Shown: positions 1-13,359 of the stretch, one piece after another
Numbering within the stretch: the first letter of the stretch is position 1
Layout of the letters: each line of letters begins with the position of its first letter
From: Siniperca chuatsi
Taxonomy: Eukaryota > Chordata > Actinopteri > Centrarchiformes > Sinipercidae
Direction of reading: 5' to 3'
Assembly: GCF_020085105.1 (NCBI RefSeq)
Contig: NC_058059.1
Span: 20,769,042 to 20,833,041 of the forward strand
Length of the DNA stretch: 64,000 nt
Notes under the pieces: generated by a model
Databases searched by the model: none
What the model saw: the letters and a program-made list of their open reading frames with translations, nothing else
Told to the model about the DNA's origin: nothing
Translations under genes and position numbers: made by a program

Positions 1-2
1 TC

Positions 3-2078
3 GCGCTGCTGGTGTTTGGACTTGTTGTAATCCTGCTCCTGACTATCCCCACTGAGGACGTTCAGGAGGGACCGGGGTTCATGGTAAGGTCGGCTACGTT
101 GGGTATTTTTGGATCAGTGTTTGTCAGGGTGTTAAGTTATCGGGATGGTATAACCAAAGCTCTGCTGTGCAGGATGCATAAGGGGAGCAAAGAAGGTTTT
201 ACACAGAAATATGTGGCACTAGAGGATTCTGTGACATTTGTACTTGGGTGTAGTTTACTCAAGTTCACACTTGAATCCTCTACTATTTTCACAATCATGA
301 GTTCGTTTAATATTCACTGCTCAGCCGTTGAACCTTCAAACTATGGAAGCCCAGGACTGACAATACTGAATAAATCAAATTGAAACTGTAGGCCTATCTG
401 TTATATGTTTGAATTATTACATAGCTCAGGAGGTCATTGAAAAAATAAATAAATTGTGCTTTATTTATTTATTGAGTTTTATTTAGATCTTAGATTAAGA
501 TATGTGGATATACTTCAGGTTTTGGCCCTTAAACACAACACTGTGTTGTTTTTGAGATCCCGTAAAATGTAATTTACAGGATAAAGGACTTAATCGGGAT
601 GATACTGCAGATATAAACAAGTTCATAAAAACCCTGGAGGACTCATAAATGTCTTCTTTATTGTCTTCTTCAAACTTCCTGCTAACTGACTGCATCCCAC
701 CAACGGCGTTTGCTGCCCTCTACAAGACAGGAGGAGGCAAATCCTGATAATAGCTCGAATTAGTAATTAGCACAAGTTATTAAACCAAGCACACTAATTA
801 CTAAATCAGGCACACAAATTAGGTTTTTTTCTCCATGACACCTCCCGGGGCCCAAATGTCACATATGGAAAAAAAAATTTATGAACATTTTAATATTGGG
901 AAACACAATACAAAACCTGCCTTGTAAGCACTTATTTGATGATTTGCAGGCCAAAAGACCTCTGGGCGTAAAAACTGAGCTAACTTTCGATGAAAAGAGA
1001 AAGTTTTATAGATGTCCAGGTTACACATGATTATTGTTTCAACAGCATTTCAATTATTATATATTAACGTGTAATTATGACCTTGTTCATACTGAAAAAT
1101 AGCTATTTAAATATTGTTGAAATAACAATAACATGAACTAGTTTTGATCTAGTTTCAGCCTAGACCAAATCAGTGCTTACTGGATGCCAAAATTAAAATT
1201 GAAGTTCAGACATAAAATTGAAAGAAATTGTGTAAGCAACTCCAAAGAAACCTTATATGTATGAAATTACTAAATGTGAAATGGACTTTGCATTTTCATT
1301 TTCAAACCATCAGTCAAAAAGAATTTGCTACCTGTGAAAACTCGAAAATGAAAATGCTTTCTTATCCTCTTCTGTTTCTGTAGTTTATTATCTGTATGTT
1401 TGTTGGTTCTTGGTCACTGCTAAATGTCACCCATCCCTCTCTTGCCGAAGATCAGCTGAGGACAGTATGTTGTTTGCCTATCACAAGGCAGCTATCAGTA
1501 ACATTGTGATATATACACACTCAGGTGACCTCATGGCTGAAATACTGATAAACTGTATAGTTGCCTCATTGTAATGAAACAAATAATGTTACAAGATATA
1601 TTTAGCCTTATTTCTAACAATTGCATGAAAGACATGAAACTGTAGTGCAGTGCTTTTTTGGCATTCAGAGCAGGATTGCTGCACCGATCAACTCCAGCTT
1701 CTGTTTCTTCTGCTTCCTTGTTTTTGTTTAAATATCCCATGGTTCCTTTCACTCAGCAACAATGTGGTCGACCAGTCACAAAAAAGGCCACACAAGGGTT
1801 TTTGTTACATTCTGCAGGGAGATAAGTGCAGGCCGTTCCCATAGTTTATCAAATGAAAGGATAAAACAGATCATTAGAGCTCCTCTGTGTTTTTGGCAAG
1901 TGTTAGAGCGAGTCCTTACAACTGACTGCACAGCGGTAATGAGAAAATATTATGAGAAATAACGCGGCACCACATGATGTTACTGTTCACCTGTTGTACT
2001 GATTTGAGAAGTTGTGTGTTTGCAAATGCCTGAGTGTGGAAGAATGTGCATGTGTGTATTTTTCTGCACGTGGATTTA

Positions 2079-2116
<38 letters not shown>

Positions 2117-5100
2117 TGTGTGTGGTCCCTTTGGCTCGTCAATCACATACCTTCTTGCATGGCTGGATTTCTACACATTCTGAGTGTTTCCTTTCATTTA
2201 ATTTAGTTTAGTATTCTACGTTGTAGTGAAAGTGGAAGCACTGTCAGGGCAACAGGGTTTTCGTCACAGTGAGTAGACCATGACCAGTTATGATGATGAT
2301 CTATAATTCAGGTTAGGGAAACTTATCAGTACACTCTGATATATTTTAGGTTTCTCATATGGTAATGAAGTGTTATGATAGAGACTGCATCCATGAACAG
2401 GATAATAAGAAGCACCTGAGGATTCAATTCACACGACAGTCAGCTATACTCAGTTTGTGATTAGTTCATTTTTAACAGGGGGGATGGCCCAGTGGGAGCA
2501 CCCCACGACTACACAGTGCTACTTGTCACTTTGATCACTTCTCTATAGAGTATATAGGCTACAATATAGTATAGAATTGAGTATTTATAGTATACAATAT
2601 TATAGATCCAAGACAAAACTGACAGAAGGGCGGGACTGAGAGAAAAAGGCGCAATTACAAATCCATCTGCTACTTCAGCACCACGGACAGCGCCATGGAT
2701 TTATCAATACACAGCTATCAGTTAAGCTACTGATAATTCAGAGCCATGGTCGGGCCATAGATTCCAACTTGCACAAACCTCAGTCAGATAAAGAATTATT
2801 GAGTCTGGCAGACTAGACTAACATATTCAACTAAACAACCCCTCTGCCTCTGCACTCTCTCTGCTACTAGGGGATGGAAAGGGGGGATGGCAGGTTAACA
2901 AAGGGGGATTCATTTTGATAATTTTGCTAACAAGGGGGGAGAGCAAGCCTAAGATAGTGATGGACACGCAATAGAGGTAGGCACCCTCAAACAAAAAGGA
3001 ATATCACTAAAGAGGCTAAGAGCTAATGGCTTCAAAACATATAATATCATAAGAATCTTATTAGTCCTCATTTTAGAGGAAAACGGAGCAGAGAAAAATT
3101 GAACAAGCTTGTTCTTCTCTATGTATATAAAACATAACATAGCTTGAAAAAGTCAAAGCATGAGTTGTGTTTTCTGACTCAGACACTTAACAGAACAAAC
3201 TGTAGGCGGAGAAGAAATTGCTCGTTGATATTTATCATTTTCCTCTTGCATACTTTACAGCAACAGTATAAAGTACGTTCCTATGATGATTGGGACAGAT
3301 CAGTAGCTGGGTGAGAATTATGGAAAGAATCCAGGATTTCATCTGTGCTTTAATATCAGATGGTTGGGAGAGTTAATGAGTCCCAGATCCAGAAGGTTTC
3401 TATATGTTGAACTCAGCTTTGCCCTCAATACACAAAAACGCCTACAGAGCATTCCTGCAGTTGTTTCAATATGTGCATTTCATTTGCATTTCATGTTTTA
3501 TTTTAAGAAATTGAATTTTCTAAGCCATAGGAATAACAAAAAATTCAATTGTGAAATAACATTTTCTCTTATTTTTTAAAAGTCATTCATGTTCTTCTAT
3601 CTTGGCAACTGGACTCCCCTTTACAAGGCTGTCAGCACAATTACCTTTTGGAAATGCTTAGCTGTCTCTATTCTCAGTCTGCCTGTTACTCTCTGTAGTT
3701 TGGGATTGTCTTGGATGCTGGATCTTCGCACACAGCTTTGTATATATACAAGTGGCCGGCAGACAAGCAAAATGGCACCGGTGTGGTCACCCAGCACAGT
3801 GAATGTCATGTTCAGGGTAAGTATCAGCACTTTCTCCAACAATCCAAAAATCTCTATTTTGCATACCAAACACTAACAAGTAAAAATACTCCTATTCGTA
3901 GGCTTGAGAGGTGGCTCTGAAATGTTTCTAACTTTCTTCTTCTCAGAGGACAGCATCTGTAGTCAGCTCAGATTCACAGCAGTTACAACAGATTCCAACA
4001 GCAACCAAGATTCACAGTAAAAAAACAAGAAACTACAAAACATCCATGGAAATGTTTCAAACCACTGCTGCAACACTATCTGTTTCTCCTCTGTTCATTC
4101 TTAAGCTTAGTATGTTCCAGACGGCCATATGTTTTTTACCAAAATATGGCTTCTGTTTGACGCTAGCACAGCTTGCCTGTTGCTCACAACGACCATTAGC
4201 AAGCTAAAGCTAAGTAGCTAACCCCATAGCGACAAGTGGAAACTGTATATTTTGGCATATTTCAGCGAGAGTAGTGTACATATGAATTACGAAGAAAAAG
4301 AAGCCATTTATGCTGCAAGAGTGGTGAAAAGAGTTTTTGTGAGAAAATGTGAGTGGTTGAAACATACTGAGCATACAAGTGGACAGAGGCGCAGTAATGA
4401 GCTGTGGGAGTGGTCTGAATTTTTTTAATAGACGTTTTTATACTTTTTTTGGACTCTCTGGGTTGCCGTTGGGATCCTTTGTTTCTGTAATACCGCATTC
4501 ATTTCACGTGGAAGTAATTACAGTGTCCAACTTGTAAATGCCATTCATTACCCATCATTCAAGGTAATTAAGGTAAATCGATATAGTGCCATACTGACCA
4601 TGCACAGTATTTTAAGCCTTACATGACCAACTCTGCAGTCATACAACTGTTTTGAGTTTTCCAATGAAAGCATGCAAGTTGTAAACATAGGAATCTTTTA
4701 ATAATGTGTCGGTCGCAAACGAGTCGGCTCCGATTTCAGAGTGTAGCTTTAATCTTCTGATAGTGAAATCATACCAGGAATATGCACTCGGTATAACACT
4801 GTACTGTTTGTTTTGGTTACTTTAAAACTGACAAATTATACTTTCGAAAGTTTTTTTTGTTATACTCACTTGTTGGGTGGGGTCTGAAATAGTGCCAGCT
4901 GTTTCCTGTGAATAGATTATATTCTCACAGTACAGCACAGCAAGTGAAATAAATCTTTGTCTCAGGCACTCAAGAATCAGGAATGAGTCAGAGTTGAGCT
5001 CAGTGCCACTCCTTTCCTGCCAATGGGTCTTTATGTTTTTTGGCTTAGATAAACAAACACTTTTTTTCCCAAATTAGTCATGAACATGGTGATTACATTG

Positions 5101-8100
5101 TAATGTTTCATAATTGTAAAAATGCAACAATTTTCAAAAACAGCAAAATCAAACAATTTAAGTATTATAAGATGCCTTAAATAGTCTATAACCAGGGACT
5201 TCTGGTAACAGTAAGGAATAACTAATTTGTTGTTCTTCAAGTACATTTTTCAGTTTGAGTCAAGAAAAGAACGTATACCTACATTAACATTTTCAGAGTT
5301 CACCCACAGCTGTGAGCAGATTGTCATGCAGTTTTTTTTTGGTCGGGTAGCTGGGACATTTCTAGTCTTGTGGGTGTGATCGACTTGTGCGTTCGCAACA
5401 CCTAACGCTGTTTTGTGCTAACACAAGAACAAGATTCTACGAGTCTTCAATGTAATCAAATGTGGTTTTCGTTTTTTTTTTTTATCCTGTTCATCACTCA
5501 GGCGGAGGAATCTCCAGCTATGCAGGCCAACAGGGAGCAGCAGGGCAGAGCTTGGAGGCATGTCTGGAACAGGCAGTGAAGGACATCCCCAAAGAAAGAC
5601 ACCAGCTCACACCTGTGTACCTGGGAGCCACAGCTGGCATGAGGCTTCTGCAGTGAGTCAGTGTGTGTGTGGGGAGGGGGGGGGGGTGTCTCTGTGACCA
5701 GACTGTCTCTGTCTGTGTTAATTTTGTTTTGTTTCTACGTGACTTTGTTTTTCTTTCACATACAGAGCTTCACCTCTGTTATAGTTCTATGACTGTCCTA
5801 GGCTAATCCTTTGAGACAGTATGATAAGAATAAAACAAGAATTTTCGTCTACAGTAAAGTGCTCTTCAAAACATAATTATGTACCTTATGCAATATAAAA
5901 CCAGCATTAAAACATAATTAGATATAAAGCGTAGGGATGCATGATATCTATCGGTGGCTGATATATTATCCAATAAGTGAATTATTGTTAATGTTCAATA
6001 AGGAATTTCAGCCAATAATGTGGGGCCTTTTTTTATAATAGCTGTCTGCAGGTCCTCTGTGGCTGTGAATGAACACTGCAACTATAATCATGTCAGAGGC
6101 AGGCAGAAAAATTTACATGAATTATATTGTTGCCTGGTAGTACTTTCAGAGGGGAAAAGATGTCACTAAAAATAGCATTTCTTGTGTTAACTACAATGTC
6201 ATTATCATTATCAGCCCTGACATTTTATATTGATTCATCTTTAATATAGTAACATAGTATATATATTTGACATTGTTAATATAGTTTTATGTTATTTAGG
6301 TAAATCTAATGAATAAGCCTTTTGGAGAGGTTATTCCTCTCCCTGCACATTACGTTCTGCTATTATTATTATTTTTATGTCCTGTTTGATTTTACATTTT
6401 GCAAATAAATAAAACATATAACACAATGACCCCTCATGAATAGGTAGTTCATCTTTGTTAATATTAAGTTTTTAATAACCTTTATGAAATCACTAGCAAT
6501 CTAGGTATATTTAACTTAGCTGACATTACCAATAAGCAGCAAGCTAACTGCAAAATGAAGTAGCTAGTTAAGGTAAACAACATCACCAGTGACATCTGTG
6601 AAATGATGGATTTGGTCGTATGCATACTGCCGTGGAAGAAAAAGTCAGTCCAGATGTCGGCATTTTCACGGATAATGCCGACATCTGGACTCAAAGGACT
6701 TATACCGACATGTTCTTGACTCAGTGAATGTGCATACCTTATCTTGGATTACCTATCTACATATTTTGCATACAGAGCTGTGTGGCCTATGTCTGTTAAG
6801 ATATGAGCCCTGTAGATACTCCTCCTTTCTTTACTTAAATGAGGGAATACAAACATACAGCCTGTCCTCCAGTACATATGAAATAAACAAACTACTGTAA
6901 GTTGCCTGCTTATAACAGTTCTTCAGCAGGTCTACAGCATATTAAGTTATATATACATATTATTTAGTAGTAGTAGAAAGTAGAAGTATGGTGTAAACCA
7001 AACTGGTCATGTGTGAGGTTTGCTGTCTTGGCATGGTTGTTAAGACATTTTTCTTCAATCTATCTGCATCTTTTATTCCTCTAATTGAGCAAGACAGTGT
7101 GACTGTGCATGAAGCTTTGAGAACATAAAGTAGATGAGGTTTGACTTTATGCAAATATGCAGCAGAAAACAGCTGCCCAATCACTCAGACTGAGGTGAAT
7201 ATGTAAATCATTTGCTCGGTGTAAATGTGTCCAAAAGCTACAATTTGACTAAGAAGCAACAGCCTGCCTATTTTTTATCTGTCTGCACACTCAAAACTTC
7301 CCTTAGCACTCTTAAAATGTTGGCACTAATGTAACTCCATACAATGTACATATATGAACTGTTTATAACACTCTCTCCATCACTTCCCTCAGTGCTGGTT
7401 GCAGCTCAGGCCTTTTCTTACACTGCTGCTCAGAGAAATCCTTGCAAAAGATGCAAGTGTAGAAAGGCAGGAACAAAAACTGTACATAACTAAAATATAA
7501 TTAATCAATAGAGAGATTCTGTCTTCATGTCTGTCTGGGACGGGTCCATTTGGGGGCTTTTAGTGGAGTCTGGTGGGCTGGTTGAAGTTGTTATCAGGTG
7601 CTGGTGCATCTGGTCCTGCTGACAAACGTGTAACTGATTTCACTTTGGCATCTCCATGAAGTTTTCAAAGGACTAAGTTCCAGCCTTAAGATCTGGGTCA
7701 GTTTAACCTTTATAGCTTTAGGGGTCAGCAGTGAAATGAGACATAAGCGATGTTTATGAAAACTGCACATTTTTCAAATGTAGCATTTTATTAATACAAC
7801 CTCTGAATGAATGTTCATAAAAGTTATCTACTACAGCTGTAACCATTTAGTAAAATAACTCTTGTTTCTCCCCACCAGTCTCTCCAGCCCGGAGCAGTCG
7901 GTTCAGATTCTGCAGGAAGTGGGCAACAAAATCCAGTCCTACCCTTTCAGCTACCAGGGGGCGGCCATACTGAGCGGTCAAGAGGAGGGGGCGTACGGCT
8001 GGGTCACCGTCAACTATCTCTTAGAGAACTTCATAAAGGTACCATAACATGTACAAAGTGTGTTTTGGCAGTGAGCAAGCTTTAATCAGTTCGAATTTTT

Positions 8101-11100
8101 TTAAAGGTATCTGCCAGTATTTTGATCTAAATCAACTATAGAGTCCCATACGGTGGCCCTAAATTGGTGAAGACGTTTTCTTAATTTGCCTGTGTTTTGT
8201 CTATTTGCATGTGTTTTCTTAAGTTGCAGTGCGTTGAGCTCTCAGCCCCACCGGAGTCAAATGATGATTCATTTAGAAATCTTCAATGTACGGCAACAGC
8301 TGACTATTTTATTTATTTATTTATTTTATTTGTAAAGGGACCGTGTACAACATTAAACATAAATGTTACCATTTGATGCATTGTACCAGAGTTAGCTTAA
8401 AGCTAATTTTCACCTGCAGTCCCTTGGCAGGTCACTAATGAGGGTATTTGTACTTTTGTGAAGCAGGATGCTGCTAAAAAGCACCTTGCATTAGAATAAT
8501 TTCCCTTTAAGTAATTAATTTTAAACATTTGTCTAGTTTTTGCACTTAAATGTTGCAAAGATGAATTGACTGCAGGTGTTTGTCTCTTTAATGCTTATTT
8601 AGCGGGTGACTGATGACACCTAGTGGCCTCTCCAAAACCAATGATCAGTATCACTATTCCCTCGGATGTCAGAGGTGACTGCTTGTTGTCAGCTTGTTAG
8701 TGGGGATGAATCGCAGCGTCATCTGGGGAAATTTGGATAGATAGCGTTAGCTTATAAAATAAATAATAACAGTTCTTCCTATGTGTAGGAAAAGGACAGC
8801 TGCTCTTAAGATAATGAACAGGAAAAAGCCCATTACCTTCTGCTTCTGTTTCCCTTATTATTTCTTTGCAGTATGGTTTTGTGGGGCGCTGGTTAAGCCC
8901 TGGCAGACCCACAGTGGGGGCGCTTGATTTCGGCGGGGCATCCACCCAGATAACATTTGCGACTCAAGCGGAAGTAGAGGACGAACATGACATGAAAAAG
9001 CTGCATCTTTATGGCCAGGAGTACTCTCTGTACACACACAGCTTCCTGTGCTTCGGGCAGGACCAGGTCCTCAAGAGACTGCTGGCTCATATAGTGAAGG
9101 TAGTGTAACATGCCACACTCACTAAAACCGAAATACAAAATTTACTTTGTCATCATATATATAGATGTAGTGGCTATAGGCCTTTTTGTGGTATTTATAT
9201 TATAACACAGGAACGAGAGTGAATACCTTGAACCTGAAACAAAAAGACAACATGTTATCAAGATATTGTGACAAAGTTTATTTAAGTGATATGACCTCAT
9301 GTGGACTGTAGAACATTTTGGCAGTTAAAAACAAGCGATGTGCTGTGTAGATAGTGACAACACTTGTTTTCTCTGGTCAGGATACAGATGTCAGTGTCTT
9401 CACTGTCTTTAGACCCAGACTAGGCCAGTTAAACAGATCCATAATTACGATCGAATGGTGGATTTCAGTAGAACATACAACTTTATGAGTAGTAAAATGT
9501 GCAAATTGTATGCTTTGTATGTACATGCAGATTCCAGACATTATATTTATGTTTTCTATCTTGTCGTTGTATATATAAGTCTGGTATTAAAGTAGCATAC
9601 ATATAAAACAAATAGCATAATAATTATGTATGAAATCTGTATGAAAGTTGCTATTATTATTAGAGCCCGACCAATAGGTCTACTGTATTTTTGAGGCAGA
9701 TACTGATGGCGATATCGACATTTGAGAGTTTGAAAAATATACATTACAATATATATTACACACATGACATACACACATAGCATAAACAAACATAATATCC
9801 TTTAAATTTGGTTATCAAAGAATTGTGACTGAGCAGGACATTTTACAGTTGAAAAATAAACTTGTACTTTTACTGCAGTAACACGTTAGAGCTAAAATCT
9901 CCCAGTAAAATCAGCCATGCCAATATTGGTCGGGTTCTAATTATTTTATTACGAAACACAAAATTTCACAATAATTGTATGGTAGTGTAAAAAGTACATA
10001 ATTACACATGCGCATTTAAATAAATATAAGGAATAATTCTAATAGTGTTTTTGATGGGTTTGTTAAGGGAATGTTTCATCTCTCTCTCTCTCTCTCTCTC
10101 TCTCAGTCTCAGGGTTACTCTGGGTCAGTCACTCACCCCTGCTATCCTGCAGACCACAGTAGAACCTTAAAGTTGAACAGTATATTCAACTGTCCGTGCA
10201 CAGCAAAGTACAAACCCAGCTCCTACATCTCCCAGGCTTCTCTGACAGTACAAGGAAGCGGACATTATGAACACTGTCTTGCCAACGTGTCCGAGTTGTT
10301 CTCCTTCGACAGCTGCCCCTTCTCCCAGTGCTCCTTTGATGAAGTATTCCAGCCAAATGTCACCGGTAGCTTCATGGTAAGAAAGGCAGGAGTGGATGAC
10401 ACAGAGGGGTTATACACACTGGTAACATTATAGACTAAAGGTCAGCCTGCACACAAGGGGTACAGACACAGCGTTAGTGATGCTTACAAAGTTATCATTT
10501 TTTCCCATTTTTGGAACCACAGACTGTATTGTATTCTGCTGTATTCTGTATGTCAAAGATTATATAGACTGAAGAGCACAAGATGTGACATATTTCCTTC
10601 AGTAAAAGTAGCAACGCCACAGTATAAAAATATTCCATTACAAGCATTCAAAAATATAAACGTGTATATAAATATAAAACTATCAAAATAACACTAATGA
10701 ATGGTTCCTTTCATTAATTTTCCAACCATGCAAATCAAAGTTATGTATATATATATATATGTAATCAAAAATATAATGAATTAAAATTGAAAAAATGCAG
10801 TGTTGGTGCTTAAAGTGAAACTACTTAATGTACTGTTGAGGAGTTTGTATCCATATAAGTTCATCATATTTATAATATGTATGTTTGTATGTTTCGTATG
10901 CAAAGTGACTGAGACTCTGAGATGAAACTGAGTTCTTCTCTGAAATGCAGTGCAGGAAAAGTAGAAAGTCTCCAAAAATATAAATAGTCAAGTAAAAGTA
11001 CGAGTACCTCCAAACTGTAATAAAGTACAGTACTTGTACGGTGTAAGAATTACTCTAACTAAAGAGCAGAATTGCACACAATAACTGCACGACAATCTGT

Positions 11101-13359
11101 GTTGTGACTTTGCACAGACATATTGACAACTTACAGATTTTCACAGTAGGCTACACACTAGAATAAGCACAACATGGCCTCAAAATGCTTAGAAAAACAT
11201 AGAAACAAAGGCTGTACCCATTATTTATGTCATTCTATTGCTATCATAGCTAAATTATTTTCCATTTACTAGTAATTGCCCCAGTCTGAGTTTTGTATTT
11301 TGTCCTCTTTCTGTGTTATCAGGCGTTCTCTGCATTCTTCTACATTCACTCCTTCCTGCAGCGTATCACCGGTATCACTGTGAGCACTCCTTCACAGCTG
11401 GAGGAGGCAGCCAAAACTGTGTGCAGGATGACTTTCAATCAAGTAATGTTCTTGTGCATTTATGTTCTATTTGTTTATAATATCTCATTTGCATGCATGT
11501 ATGGAGTGTGCCACCTGATGAAATTTACATTTTCAAGTGATGCTTTTAAAACCATCCGTAATGGCTTTGGTAAAAAACATTTTTAAAAGGCTTTTTATTA
11601 ACTGCATTTGCAAATATGTCTTCCTGTCATATTACCCCTCACAGTTCATTTATTATTTTAAAATTTCACATTTTAGGTTTCTGTTTCATGACCACTTTAA
11701 TTTAAAGAAACCTCTTTTTAATTTAAAAATGAAAGGTTGGCAATTAATAGGTATATTTAATTATCATTCTTAATTATTGTCAGTCGGTTCAGCATTTTGG
11801 TCCAGACTGAAATATTTCAACAGCTATTTGACAGACTGTCATGACATTTTGTACAAACATTCATGGTGCCCAGAGGATGTATCCTACTTTGGTGATCCCC
11901 TGACTTCTCATCTAGTACCATCAGCAGGTCAAAGATTTCACTTATCCTATGAAATATGTTCACATCCACTACAGAATGAAATCACAATGGATGAAATTTG
12001 GTACACACATTCATGTTCCCTTCAGGATGAATGGTAATGGTCATTTTTATTTGTCCAATACTTTGGTTTATGACTACAGTGGTGTGAAAAAGTGTTTGCC
12101 TCCTTCCTGATTTCTTATGTTTTTGCATGTTTGTCACACTTAAATGTTTCAGATCATCAAACAAATTTAAATATTAGTCAAAGATAACACAAGTAAACAC
12201 AAAATGCAGTTTTTAAATGAAGGTTGTTATTATTAAGGGAAAACAAAATCCAAACCTACATGACCCTGTGTGAAAAAGTGATTGCCCCTAAACCTAATAA
12301 CTGGTTGGGCCACCCTTAGCAGCAGCAACTGCAATCAAGCGTTTGCGATAACTTAAATGAGTCTTTTACAGCGCTGTGGAGGAATTTTGGCCCACTTATC
12401 TTTGCAGAATTGTTGTAATTCAGCAACATTGGAGGGTTTTCGAGCATGAACTGCCTTTGTAAGGTCATGCCACAGCATCTCAATAGGATTCAGGTCAGGA
12501 CTTTGACTAGGCCACTACAAAGTCTTCATTTTGTTCTGCTTCAGCCATTCAGAGACCCCACAACAACATCCAAAGAACGGCAGGCCTCACTTGCCTCAGC
12601 TAAGGTCAATGTTCATGACTCCACCATAAGAATACCTGCTAAATATCAGCATATTAGCATTGTCACTGCGAGTATGTTAGCATTTAGCTCAAAGCACCAT
12701 TTTGTACAGCCCGAACAGAGTTACCATAGCCGTAGACTCTTGTTTAAATACACTGACTATAATTAACCAATAAATACAATCAGAATTATTCTAGTGGCAC
12801 ACTCCATACCGCATGTACATTTTGGGCGGATGAGCATCCTTTTTTAATTTTTTTATTTATTATATTTTAACATTTTAACACAGTCTTGGTTTTTGTTCCA
12901 GATGCTGCTTCTTGCTCCAGAGGAAAAGTCTCGTTTGCAGGAATATTGTGCGTCCACTGTGTTTATTCAGATTCTCATGCTGAGAGGATACAGCTTCGAT
13001 GAGATGTCGTTCCCACGCATTTCCTTCCAGAAGAAGGTGACAGCTTCATCATCACTCTACCAAAAAAGAATATCCTCAATGCTCATTTGCAATTAAAGAC
13101 CCATTTTCTACTAACTTGCTGTAATCGTTTGTTGCTCCTCCAGGCAGGGGATACTTCGGTGGGTTGGGCTCTTGGCTACATGCTGAGTTTGAGCAATTTG
13201 CTGCCGGCAGAGAGAGCGGGGATGAAGAAGGCCCTGACCCCGGGAGCGTGGGGAACGCTTATCTTTCTCTTTGTCTTCTTGCTGGTGGCAGTCCTGGTCT
13301 TCATCTTCCTCCGAACTCGTGATGGGAAGACAAAAGGAGGCAGTGAAAGCACCATCTAG
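3..13359 (+). CDS. entpd2: Ectonucleoside triphosphate diphosphohydrolase 2-like, 5'-truncated by window edge
   Basis: Exons: <3-83, 3699-3816, 5502-5652, 7879-8038, 8872-9099, 10107-10376, 11323-11442, 12902-13036, 13144-13359. They join in frame to about 492 residues (human ENTPD2 is 495), lacking only a few N-terminal residues. The family is a plasma-membrane ecto-enzyme that hydrolyses extracellular ATP with the active site outside the cell. The apyrase-conserved regions are visible: DAGSSHT (exon 2), LGATAGMR (exon 3), GQEEGAYGW (exon 4), DFGGASTQ (exon 5), AFSAFFY (exon 7). The N-terminal membrane helix is [15 protein letters not shown] in exon 1; the C-terminal helix is in the last exon, around [18 protein letters not shown]. 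Exon 6 carries NxT/NxS glycosylation sites and several cysteines. Paralogue choice rests on exon-3 PKERH and the C-terminus ending STI, as I recall for ENTPD2; ENTPD8 and ENTPD1 fit less well. The start of exon 6 could be 10107 or 10113 because two AGs follow the CT tract. Confidence 0.93.
84..3698 (+). other. Intron 1 of entpd2, no gene seen
   Basis: Donor GTAAGG at 84, acceptor CTGTAG ending 3698. AT-rich sequence with no coding exon I can support. It contains a TG dinucleotide microsatellite and a G-rich low-complexity patch around 2870-2940. Confidence 0.7.
2083..2124. repeat. (TG)n microsatellite
   Basis: Uninterrupted TG dinucleotides with one TC interruption near 2116. It lies in entpd2 intron 1 and causes the Cys/Val-rich and Thr/His-rich spurious open frames on both strands. 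Confidence 0.95.
8285..8440. repeat. Dispersed fish repeat fragment (low confidence)
   Basis: A TTTA-rich tract is followed by sequence resembling a short interspersed element common in fish introns (GGGACCGTGTACA near 8338, then CTGCAGTCCCTTGGCAGGT near 8416). It lies in entpd2 intron 4. I have only pattern memory for this family and see no second copy in the window. Confidence 0.35.
9662..9938. mobile_element. MITE-like element with 15-bp terminal inverted repeats
   Basis: The left end AGAGCCCGACCAATA (9662-9676) matches the reverse complement of 9924-9938 at 14 of 15 positions. The element is 277 bp with no coding capacity, flanked by ATT-rich sequence on both sides, and lies in entpd2 intron 5. 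Internal words (TTTGAGAGTTT; GAGCAGGACATTTTACAGTTGA) recur at 29061-29590, so a related copy is present in mamdc4. Confidence 0.8.
10078..10106 (+). promoter_or_regulatory. (CT)n tract abutting the entpd2 exon 6 acceptor
   Basis: Pure CT dinucleotides run directly into CTCAG, so a microsatellite serves as the polypyrimidine tract of this acceptor. Length variation here could affect splicing. Confidence 0.7.
11785..12075 (+). repeat. Dispersed repeat, left part (interrupted by Tc1-like element)
   Basis: The segment with TTTGGTCCAGACTGAAATAT (11798-11817) also occurs inverted at 50125-50155, followed in both copies by the same series of words (CAACAGCTATT, GACTGYCATGA, CATTCATGG-like, CTTTGGTGATCC). 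The sequence stops at a TA where the Tc1-like element begins and seems to resume near 12585. Confidence 0.75.
12077..12557 (-). mobile_element. Tc1-like transposon remnant, C-terminal transposase part and one end
   Basis: On the minus strand 12540-12290 decodes as the C-terminal part of a Tc1/mariner transposase, with the recognisable motif [13 protein letters not shown], then [11 protein letters not shown], then [12 protein letters not shown]. The element end at 12077 is preceded by TA, the Tc1 target. Two direct copies of GTGTGAAAAAGTGNTTGCC (12082-12100 and 12268-12286) are 186 bp apart, the IR/DR arrangement of vertebrate Tc1-like elements. The 5' part of the gene and the other end are missing. 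Lies in entpd2 intron 7. Confidence 0.88.
12585..12760 (+). repeat. Dispersed repeat, right part
   Basis: TTAGCATTTAGCTCAAAGCACC (12677-12698) matches, inverted, the 49690-49715 segment of the other copy. Together with 11785-12075 it looks like one older repeat split by the Tc1-like insertion. Confidence 0.65.

Noticed and set aside
1916-2211. Cys/Val-rich and Thr/His-rich frames
   Set aside because: Translations of the TG/AC microsatellite.
3-13359. entpd1 or entpd8 as the identity of the first gene
   Set aside because: The stretch [19 protein letters not shown], the residues after YGFVGRW and the STI C-terminus are closer to what I know of ENTPD2; a tree is still needed for certainty.
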